Source: Clytia hemisphaerica
Taxonomy: Eukaryota; Cnidaria; Hydrozoa; Leptothecata; Clytiidae
Reading direction: 5' to 3'
Assembly (NCBI GenBank): GCA_902728285.1
Contig: CACVBU010000178.1
Location: 1,302,001-1,366,000 of the forward strand
DNA: 64,000 bases
Shown here: positions 12,701 to 24,700 of the stretch, piece by piece
Layout of the letters: every line of letters begins with the position of its first letter
Position numbering within the stretch: the stretch's first letter is position 1
Made by a program: the position numbers and the translations under genes
Notes under the pieces: generated by a model
Database searches by the model: none
The model's input: only the letters and a program-made list of their open reading frames with translations
Told to the model about the DNA's origin: nothing

Positions 12701-15700
12701 GTCTGATAGAAAAATATTGTTTCGTCAATAATAAATAAATAAACGGAAGTAATTGTGGCGAGAACTTACTCTGGCGAATTTGGCGAAAATAAGTTCTCGC
12801 CAAAATTACCTTATAAGAGAAGAAATTTTGTCGAGAATTAATTTTGGCGAATGAGCCCATTCACCAATTTTGTTGAAATTTTGCGAGAATTAATTTTGGC
12901 GAACGACCTATTTTTGTTCAATATTTTATTTCCAAAAGTTAAATATTTGATTTTGAAAACAATAGAAATCAAAGGTCCGTCCAAAGTTTCAATTTTATAC
13001 AACAGTTGTAGCTTAACTTTGGGAAACACGTTATTATTTGGTTTAAGAAATTATTCACAGAGTACGAACCTGGGTTATGCGCTTCCAACATGTATTCAAA
13101 ATGTGGTTTCATCATATACGAAGATTTCTTAATCGCATCGCCATATTTCAAAATTGAATAATCCTTAGATAAAGATGGCTCCTTAATATTTCTTTCCAAA
13201 ACATTCTCAGGTGTCCATCTATTGTTTAAAGAGGTGATAAGTAGTGTCCAGCCTCCTCCATGCCGCGTCATATCGCAGTATGCTTTGATCTTGATACCGT
13301 CTGATGGTTGTATAAGGTAGATACCATCAAATGCATGTTTCCCTTTTGATTCGAGTTGACTTTTCATTTGTTTACATGAACGAGCGGCTAAAAGGTTTGA
13401 ATATCAAAAATATAGTATTGTTAAACTGATTATATTTAACTACAATTGACTTAGAAAAATGCAATGTCTGTCTGTCTGTTTCTCTGTCTGTCTGTCTGTC
13501 CGTCTGTCTGTTTACCCCTGCATTATTACCTGTACCTATTTATTCATTATTTAATAATTCTTCGTTTTTTGATTCCTCAGGGCTACGGTTTGAATCAACA
13601 AGAAAACTGAAAGCACCGACTGTAATAGTGTTGCAGCTCGGGGAAATATATTTTTTGATAATGGTAACCACAGTAGAAAAATCATTAGAAAATCACCGTC
13701 ACTTTCTAGGTAGGTCATTTATAGATGGTCGATTTTTTTCACCGGTAATTCCCCTATAATTCATATTTTTCCTGTATTACGCATCTACATCTTTTTTTAA
13801 GGCTCTGACTATAGTAAAAAAATCAGTTATGAGCTATGAAGATAAAGTTGTGTTTTGAGTTCCTTAACAGACTCGGCGGAACAACCGTAAAAGTTGGGGA
13901 GGCTGAAGGCTCAAAATGAGATAAAATTTGCTACATCAGTCAGAAAAACACATTTTATATACGATAAATAAGAAAAATTCACTATGGTCAGAGCCCTTAA
14001 AAACATAAGATAAGTTGAGAAATTTATTTGAATATTTACCAGGACATGGTTCTTTATTACACCCTTCATATTCTTTCCAATCTCCTTCACATTGTTTGCC
14101 ACCGTGTTTTGCGATTGGTTGATTACAATATCGATGTCGTATATGTTGACCACTACCACACGCTTTGTTACACAAACCCCACGATGACCAGGCTGACCAA
14201 CCACCGTTGACAGGAATTAATGCTGTAAACAGAACGAGGTGCTGTCAACTCCTAATTCGAAACATGTCGGGAAAAATCAAATTATAATAGCCGCATTCTT
14301 TTTCACCGTTCAAAATAATTCGAACTTCTATAATTTGAATCTTTCTGTACCTCGAACTAATATATTGGTGGTCCCTTGAGCTGGAAAGTGGCCCTTAAAG
14401 TACTCTTTGTCATTAGAAGTTTTCTCTAATTCGAAGAAGGTTTTTGGTCCCAGAAGTTTGGATTAGAGGGGGTCAACGGTATTAGCAAAGTTAAGTATCG
14501 GTAGATATTTCTCGACTGTGAGCGTGTTCACGCCACGGTTGTATATCCGCTTTGTTTCTAGAACGAAAATCAAGCGGGAATTCGTTCTAGAAACAAAGTT
14601 TATTTCTTAATGGGAGAAGTCTGTCTTGCTCTCGTGCTGTAGCCTGTAGAAAAGTGCCGTAGGTGAATGAAGGCTAAAGGAAAAACACGTTCGTCGTCAC
14701 AAAATGTCTATATCAATACTTAACCTGTCTTTTATGAGATAGAATTCTGTAAAGATTTAAGAAATTGACAGTTATTGCCATGGACATGTTATTCAATTAC
14801 ATTGAAATCGAAACTGCACCTCGGTTTGATTCTGATAAATCCTATCTGACTTCTTATATGGACCATGTTGTTTTCTTTTAATGAGGACTTGCAACCCCCT
14901 GGGGGGGGGGGTACTTTGGCAAAATGGGTGCCAGGTATGTGCGAGCCATAAGGGTCCCTTTTTCACATCCTCGAAAGTCTCTCAAAGGGGTACAAAACTC
15001 ATTAAAAAGCAAATCTCTATAAGGGTCCAAAATTCACGGAATCGAGAATCTCCCCTCTCAAAGGGTCGTGGTTTCAAAAATCAAGACAAAAATCGAGTGA
15101 AAATCGACAAAAACTTTAAGAAAGGTCTCTCTAAGGGTCCCAAAAACGCCAATTTTTTCTCTCTCTAAGGGTCGATTTGTGACTCGGACATACCCGTCAC
15201 CTCGCAAACCTAGTACCCCCAGGGCCCACGAACCGATAGGAACATCAAAGAAGCAGAACACCATTGTTTGATTATCACACGCTTTTTTTATAGGAATATC
15301 TTCTATAAGAATATCAGGGTGAAAATTAGCCAAATCGTAAGAATACCCTAAGAATACCCTCTAGGGTGAGTTTCACAGAATTTGATAAGAATACAGTGAT
15401 TTTGTATTTGGTCAACAGAAAAAACTGCTTTCATTGCTAGACTTGAATTTAAACTTTGAGGCAGAAATGTAATTTTAGCTCCAAATGTTCATTCAAAAGT
15501 CCAAAACTCTCAAATTGATCATTTCTCATGTTTGTAAAAAATCAAGTCTAAAAAAGTAAGAATACGTCAATTTTTGCGATTTCTTAAGAATACTTGACCC
15601 TCATCCAAAGTACACTATTCTTATAAAAAAAGCGTGTATGATCCTATTATCGTTTATAAAGTTGAAAGCAAAGTTGAAATCTAGTACAATCCTTACGTGT

Positions 15701-18700
15701 TTTGCAGCCAGTTGATGGATCATATCCACCATGACAAAAGCATTTACCATCTGAACGGCAGATCTAAAGCGAGGATAAGCAATCTTGATAGAAATCTTTA
15801 TTGATCTTGTAAAAAGTGAGCAAGATAAAAAATGAAGTGGATTCCCCGTATTACCTTTTAAACCCATGATTCTTGAGTTCTCTTGGTCAAGCTTTTAGTA
15901 GCAGCCAATTCATGATATGCACCACTGTAATGACTTCACGAAATTATGCAACTTCTCTGTTTGTTTTTTTTCACCCAATACTTCACTTTTTCTATTGTTT
16001 AAGTGACGTATTGGGTGGAAATTTTTAAAAGTTCTCAGAAGACTCTCCAGTGGTGCATATCATGTGAATCAGTGTGAATAGTTTTACCGAGTTAAACACA
16101 AACAAGGTCTTCTTGGGATTTAATGGTAGATAGATGTATTTCAAATTAATCCCACTGGTCAGTATTAAAACGCTAGGCTACGAAACCTACTTTTGGTTTC
16201 TCGAGATTGAGTAAGAGTTTCTTTTATATAATATCATCATTTTTGATTCGTTTTCAGAGTAAAGTGTATCGGATGTAGATGCTAAAACATCAAATCTTCC
16301 CAAGAAACATCACTTGATAACTCACCCCTTTACCGTTGCATTCAGTACCATTGATGAACGGACAATGTTTGATACCGTGCTCCTCAGATGTTAGACATTT
16401 CTGGTTCATGCACATCTAAAGTCATAGAAGGAAAAGGTGATACAACTTTTAATGAATTTTTCGATCAGATAGGGGCTCTGACTTCCGGGGGGAGCACTCA
16501 TATGGACCAACCCACTGCATGTGTCGTTCCGAAATCCTTATGCACTGTAAGGGCGTACTTTTGATAGAGTGCACTACAAGGGTGTTCTCTTAGCTGGATA
16601 CGCTGCAAAGGTGTGTTTGGAACTGCAATTGCAAGTCTGAAAGTAAAAATCTGATGTTTTGACTTGCATCCATTTTGATTTGTTTTGTACACAGTGTCAA
16701 CATATCAGGCTCATTTCCAGGTGGCTTTAGCAAAATAAGATATGAAATCAAGCTACACTGTAAGAGTCAGAATTGTTCAATAAAATGCACTGTATGTAAG
16801 GGTACCTTTCACTGAACAACGGCTGCACTGTAAGAGTCCGATTTAGAAATTTATTTTTTGGGATCTGACCAGTCAGAAAATTAGTTTAAAATATCTTGAA
16901 TGTTTTGAAATTTCCACCAGTAAAAAGCTTTTAACTTTTCCGGGTATATAGAGTGAAAAGCCGAAGTTTTTTTGATTAATTGCAGCTTTTTCACCGTGAG
17001 TATATCCAATAATTCATCGTATGATATTTTTCTCTATTTACCTTTCCCTGTCCACATTTTGTGCCATCTGACACCATCCCAAATCCTGATTGTTCACTTT
17101 TCATAATCGATGCCGCACTTCAAAAAAAAAGAAAAAATAGCGTTATGAAGAAGTTTTGATTTTATTGTATTTTTTTCATGTCATTACCGAAACATTCATT
17201 ATATCAGCGATTTCGTTATAAGTAAGTTGCAAAGAAATTTGTAATTCCCCTTTTGGAAATCTGAATTTAACTTGATAAGAAATTTTGCTTTCCTTTTCAG
17301 GCTTTCTTTAGTCATTCAAGGGGAGATTTGACACATAAGGAAATACATCTTAAATTACCTGCACTTTGAAGAATTGATCATTTGAGTGGTGTAACTGGAG
17401 CCATAATTAACATAATAAGGTACTTGATATTTTGATTCACACTGTATTTGACCACAATACATATCTCTGTGCAAAATTGAATATTAGGTAGGATTAAAAT
17501 CTTTACTACGGAATGGTCTGGGATGAAGGTTTTAGAAGCCTCGTGATATCCATAAATATATTTAAGTGAAGAGAAGATTAAATTATCATAAGGTAGTCAA
17601 TTTATCTTTAATAATGTCATCAAGATGAGACAAGCATCATAGTAGGACGGATCACAAAATGATACAAGTCATCTGGATGATAGCCGGTCATGCATATCAG
17701 GAGTTGTGATAACAGAGGTTATATGATTATTAGTAGAGTGTTAGTGGGTCGATTTATCCAGTATGATAAAGTAAGCTCTATTTATTTTCCTGCTTAGCGA
17801 GTGCAGTGTACCGGTGTTTTCTATGACGAAGACGGTTAGCTCTTGATTTTTCTAGAACCTGACTGACTAAGGGCGACGGTAAATCAGAAATCTTTTACCG
17901 TTACGTCATAAAAATTAGCGCGCGCTCGAAAAAATAGTTGAATACATTTCAACTTTTTTTCAACCGTTCCGTCAGATCGCGCCAATGGAATTGCTTCATT
18001 TTTCTTTTGACCAATAGCGTGGAAGCTTTGCTAGATAAAGTGCGATCGCAGTGCGTGCAAGTGGAGACCGGCCCTAAAGCATACCTTTCTTTACAGTATT
18101 CATGTTTGAATGGATCACAGGTACCAAAGGTTTCATTTTTCACGTTCATTTCTTTCCAACATGGCTCCTTTGCTTTCTTTGATGCTAAAATTGAATGTTC
18201 AAACTTGACGAATTAAATCCCCGCTAATTATGATTTTATATGTTATCACACCTTTTTAATGTACTTTACATTCAATTTCCTGAATTTTGTGTTTCGAAAT
18301 TTCCAAACGCAAAGTTAAATCCGTCTAAATTTTGCAAATTCAAAAAAGCATTTCAGGCAATGGCAAATCAAATTCAAGTCAGAATCGATCAACTCAGAGG
18401 AATGTAAGGAGATGGAAAAACAGCTATTCTGATTACTCAAAGTTCAACGATCACTTCTATTGAAAATTCTATTGTAAAAACGTTGATTAGGTCATTAATG
18501 AAAGTCCAGAAAAGACGGCTCGCCATACAAATCGGACGGTTTCTACATGATTTGACGATAAAAATGAAAATTTGTTTTTCCTTTTTTGCCGATTACTAGT
18601 TCAATTTTTAAGAATAAGGAGCAATATTTTTACCAATGTATAGCAAAAGAAATTCTTAACGCAATGATATTAAATTGGTTCTTGTAAAACTGTCAGAAGT

Positions 18701-21700
18701 CAAGTAAAATCAAGATAAAGTTATAATTTTCTCGAGCTCTAGCTTTCCATATTATGGTGCGGTCATGTTGCAGTTATATTGGTAGAATCGCTAGGAAATT
18801 CTGAGCAAGAAGATATAGGTACCTTCTCGTATAGGAGAGGTGTACCCAAAATATAAGCCCTAAAAGTTTGCGCATAATCAGTCTTGAAACAAAAGAATTT
18901 TGTCACAACACGCTAATTATGCAGATTTTTTATAGCGACAACAAAAGAAACCTATTTACTCGACATAAACTCCCTTAAGGGCAAGAGACCTGGTATATGA
19001 CGAGCCGTTTTTCCATTGTTTTCAAGAAGCTGTTTTTCCATCTCTTTACATCTTTCCTCTGGTCAACTTAAGACTGATCATCTTCTGTCTGTTTACATTG
19101 GATCCAGTCTCTTCAGCTTTCTATGATAGATATGGTTTTAAGCCGAATTCCACAACTCGTGATAGACTGACTCATCACATCACCAGACCATTTGAGTACG
19201 TTCTAAAACTATTTTTGTTTGTTAAGGAAGTTACCTGCAGACCATAGTTGTTGACATTGATGGTCGTATGTTTTGATGCAATTCCCTCGGTAACAAAAAC
19301 TGTTCATGTCCTAAAACAAGAGATGCAGAATTCATGCTCTAAGGTTATAACAGGAGTAGCTTTGAGAAGAGCCCACCAGAGAGATAATGAGATTTCGATA
19401 ATGTATTGGTATTGCATTTGATAAATTGGATTTGATTTATATTATAAAAGACCTTTCCAGATAAGACTTTTTTGGTGTTGGTATTTACAATTCGATAAAC
19501 TGCTTGGTAAATGAGAATTAATACATAAGAAAAGCTTCCAAGACAAGCTGGTCGAATTAGAGAGAGGCCTTACCTTCCATGAAGTAGCGTGTGATTCTTT
19601 GTAAGCATCCCAATGGACACCATCGTTGGAGAACATCAAATAATATGACATGACGAATCCAAAGTAACAACCTTTCACAATGATGGATGAGACCTTCACC
19701 TCCTGTCGAAAAAGAAAAAACTCGAAAAAGTTTTCTCGTCCCTTCAGTTAACAATGCTTTGTGAAGTTATGGACTTGAAATTTCTTTAACTCAAACAAAT
19801 ATTTGTTCCCGTGCGTGTTCGAGTTATGGAGACTCCATTGCAATTGAATTTAACGAGTGATTAGATTTTAAGAGGATAAGAGCTTGTAATTTTTTTTCAT
19901 CACCCGGTACCCCCAAACCCCCGTGACAGTTAGTTTTGTCATGTTAAGATTAATTCCTTTCAAACAACCTTTTTCCTTTAAAGCGTGGTGAGACTGGATT
20001 CGAGTTTACAGCAAGGAATGACGTCAAAATGTCTGAAGTCGTTGCATTTGATATGATATGCACCACTGGAGAGCCTTCCAAAAAATTTCAAAATTTTCAA
20101 AATTTTCTATTTTCTAAGTGACGTATTGGTTGGAAGTTCTCAGACTCTCCAGTGATGCATATCATGAATAGAGAATTAATTTTGATGTCATTTCCTTGTA
20201 AATTCCTCACCAGACCCCTTAAAAGCTGACCGCGCCGTTAAGGGTTGATATGTGTTTAGTAACAATCTCTACCTTTCCCAAATCAACTTGAAGCCATGTT
20301 TCATCTTTTTTTGATTCTCCACACCATGTTCGCCTAGAGTATCTGGCTTCGTGTGCACTATGTATTCCCATGTGTGTTTTTGATGTGAATGCTGTATCAG
20401 GTAATTTCCCGTTGGTAAAATTCATCGGTAATACGCAGTCTAATATGAAAAGGAAAAAAATATTTCTCTTGGGGTTTATTGGGCTATATTGGACCCAAGA
20501 ATTCCTGTTAGTGGAAAGGGGTGTGTTTTCTAATTTTTAGTTTAGACCGAAGTTTGTATTCTTATATGACACGAGGCGCTGTAGTGTAGGTTCAATTTCC
20601 ACTCGGTGCTGTGATTCACTTGGCATGTGAATGTACCTTCGCCCGGGAAAACCCATGCCATGTGAAGGGAATTGGGTAGACAGAAACTCAAGAAGCTTGT
20701 CGGTGACTGTGCTAGGTATCATTTTCACAATGCATTCTGGATGAGGCGAGAGTGCGCAAGCCTTGTCCTCTAGTGGTTTACGTCGGATTAACGCACTTGA
20801 CCCGAACACGTGTGTCAGTGTCTCGCAACTTCAGCGTAAGGCGGTTCTAACGAAACGACTCATAGACTGCTCAATGCAGAACTGGGCATCCTCTGTAAGG
20901 AAAAGCCAGACATCATGACATTCAGTAGTAGAGACAAAGGTGTATGGTCAGAATGACAGGGGTATGTATACGTATCTGTCAGTAAACAGGGCCGCGTCTA
21001 CTTGTTTAATATCTTGTCTCTAGCAATAGATAATGTATACATTTTTTATAAGAACATCCAAAATTTTTGAAGCCTTCGGATGTTAACTTTTACAGATTTA
21101 AGCCTAAAAATGTTCTTAACATTTTCTTAGTTTCGCCATTTTGTGGGTATTTTGTGCGTTTTTCTAAGTCCCCAAAGCCTTAAAACGTTGGCCATCGAAG
21201 CCTTATGTTCTTTTATAGTTTGTTCTTATAAGAAAAAACGTGTAATGTACGAATTTACATGATGTTTGATAATCTAATGCTTACCAGTGTTCAGGAAAAT
21301 CAGTTCAGTTCTTTTTGTTTCGACTTCATCACATATTCCACGCAATGCCATTATGTCGTTCGAATGCGGCCAATGGTCTTCTGACAGTGCACACTTGTTA
21401 CTCTGGACATGTTTCAGAGATTTTTTCTATGAGAGGAGTGGGTGCTGTGTTAAGATGGAAAGATAAACGTTACACATGATGCCATTTTACTTGAGCTAAA
21501 GTCTCCTCCAAAAAATTGGTAGTTTGTACCTTTTCAAACATTGCTCTTAATTCTCAACTTCAGTTGAGCTAGAATCTGAGAATGTCTGTGTGTATGTCCC
21601 AAAACTTTGGGCAGCCCGGAGACTTCAAAAATTGTCGGATTTGACTGAAATTTGTCAGACTTATTCCTTGAGTGAATATCTGGCGGTGTTTTTTTTTCAT

Positions 21701-24700
21701 TTTCCAAAAATTTAGATTTTTGGGGCCTGGGACGAGTTTTTCGCCAAAACGAGGCCAAAACGAGGCAACCTGGAGACTTCAAAAATAGTCGGATTTGGCT
21801 GAAATTTGGCACACTTGTTCCTTGGTTGAATATCTGGGGATATTTTTTTTTTCATTTTTCAATGAATTTGATGTTCGGGGCCTGGCTACGAGTTTTTCGT
21901 CAAAGCGAGGCTGAAACTTTGGGGCAGCCTGGAGACTTCAAAAAAAATTTTGGATTTTGGCTATTCAAAGATATCTTAGTTCTTGGGAAAATAAGTTCTC
22001 TTAAGGTTCTGAGTAACATTGATTTTAAATTTGGAGTTACATGTAAATTTCCCGAAAGTATACCAGCCATTCATTTTGGTTTTCTCCGTCGCATATTCTT
22101 TCAGCTCGGATTTTATACACTTAAAACTAGCATCGAAATCGAAATGTTTACTGCTATAATCTTTTTTGGAATTGACTGATCTTTATTAAATAAAGGATTA
22201 TATCTTTTTTGACTTCAATAATAAGCTTTAAAGTTAGTTTGTTTTGCTACAATCGGGCTTTGAATAATTAAAGCTACTGATAGCTACTAGGCTCAACCAG
22301 TACGTTGCGCATGTTCGATGTTGAAACTAACGAGGAGAATATAACCTTGCCAGTCCAAGGAACTGATGTTCTCTTGACCTATTACCGAGTTTATGTATCG
22401 GAGGATATCGAGGGCGACGGTAAGTGAAATCGATACAAAAAAAAGTCGATAGTTGATGTACGGCTCTACATCTTCTTTGCTCACCTAAACAGACGACATT
22501 TTTACCGTCGTCGAGCAAAGTGGACGGTGATTTTGGAGACATGTCAACTTTGCTTTATACCGTCCTCCTCGATTTATCTCGAATACATAAACTCGTTTCT
22601 CACACCCCTCGCTCTTTTCCGTGACTGGATTAAGTTACACAACGCCCCTTAACATCTGTAAATTGAAAATTAAAAATCTACGGTGTAATAACTTCAAGCA
22701 AATGCTATTCGAAAATCGTAATAAAAGTTCGAGTTTCTCTTCCAGGTCTATATGTTCATAATCAGCAGGAAAAATTGTTATACGCGAATAGAAATTTGAG
22801 CAAAACCAGAAAAGCTAGCAAATTTTCGCTCTAAAAATTTGAGAAAAAATGTACTGTAAGGGTATGAATTTCACCAATTTTTTGCTACACTGTAAGGGTG
22901 CGATTCTAAAAGCAATTATTTCGCCGCACATACTGTCAGTTGCTAAACCCACTGCCCCTCCCCTGGCCGTTTTTACAATAGAATACTCTTTCGGAGTATA
23001 CAATGTTATATTTTTTAATATTTACACTTGGGTTACGGATAAAATGAAAAAAAATTAAAAAGAAAATAAATTTGACAAATATTCTGATCAAATTATTTGC
23101 GTCATCAAGATCTAACGTCAAAATAATAGGCGAAAAAATTGACAAACTTTTTGAAAATCTTTAGGTAGGAACTAGTTTCTGAAGAGTGAAGACCCTTTCT
23201 GAAAGCTCTCACTCATTTCATCGATATTATCGATTTGAATCGCGCGAATCGAGTCGAAATCGGTGAAAATTTTATTGGTAAACAAAGGATGGAATCCCCT
23301 TTAGCAATGGATTCAAACGAAATTATTTTTGATAATCAAAAACACAAACAACGCTCCATTATGCAACCCTTTGATTGCAAAGACACGTGGGCTGATCTAC
23401 ACAAACAAATGAATGATTCTGTTGAATACACAGACTTCTTCCGATTCAGTCAAAGTATTTACAAGAATAGAATCAACAATGATGTCAACTTTCTGGATAT
23501 CATGGAAAATCCGAACGAAATGAAAAGCGGATTCAGATATCTCCAATCTAGGTAAGCAAAAGTCGACAAATATTTCAGAAAACCGTTTAATAAAGGGTTA
23601 GTATAAACCGTTACGAGGCTTCTTTGGCCTGTCAAGACCAAAAGGCAGCCTTCGCATGTTCTTGTTTGAGTGTAAGCTCTTCTGACTTTATTGAACTATA
23701 AAGAACTAAAATTATAACTTCAGATACAACGAACTTTACAACTATGTCACAGAATTGGAGAGTGATGTTGACCAATCAATTCATCGAATCAAACAATTGA
23801 AAAAAAATGACTTCAAGCAAATGTCTTCAGTCGAGAAGAAACTTTTGAGCAACATGTTCAACATTTCATCAGAGTCGAAATATTTGCGGGAGAATTTTCA
23901 CGGTCATCAGTTTGTTTACATCGATAATTTGGTGTTACTTGATGAACGATTGGATGATGTTGAGGATGTTGACGTTTTGAAGAAAATGTACACTTATCTT
24001 AAACACAGGTGAGGAACGTTTGGGAGGAAATATCTTTCATTTTCATGCTTTTAATATACCTCTCCATAAGGGAACCGGTGAAGTTAAAGGCGGCTACATC
24101 TTAAATTCCGGGGTTTAAATTCAAAATCTCCTTGTAGTGATCGCAAAGAAACCTTATTAACCTCATTTGCAAGTGATGGCATCAAATCAATGTCTTAAAA
24201 TTGATGTTATTAAATTAACAACATCTTTCTCTTTCTTGTCAGATTCGTTGAATTGCAGAAATATTCATTGATTCAAGAATCGAAAATTGAAGATTACAAA
24301 AATCTTATGGATGAGTTGTTTGGGAAAATCGATGGAGAAAATGACGATGATACATCTCAATTTCTTAACTCTCCTGAAGATCGAGTTTTTCACTCTCTCA
24401 AAGCAGAAAGACGAGTTGTTCACTCTGCCAAAGCAAAAGAACAAGTTGTTCGTTCTCCCGTAGCAGAAATACGAGTTGTTAACTATCCCGAAGCAGAAAG
24501 ACGAGTTGTTCACTCTCCCGTAGCAGAAGGACGAGTGGTACACTCTGCCAAAGCAATAGGACAAGTTGTTTGTTCTCCCGAAGCAGAAGGACGAGTTGTA
24601 CACTCTGCCAAAGCAATAGGACAAGTTGTTCGTTCTCCCGAGGCAGAAGGACGAGTTGTACACTCTCCCGAAGCAGAAGGACGAGTTGTTCACTCTGCCA

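Noticed and set aside
13465..13513. Regularly spaced repeats as a CRISPR-like array
   Set aside because: Simple tetranucleotide repeat in a eukaryotic intron. No CRISPR structure occurs anywhere in the window.
20555..20960. A tRNA gene
   Set aside because: Box-like motifs are present but no cloverleaf with paired acceptor stem could be drawn; at best a decayed SINE.
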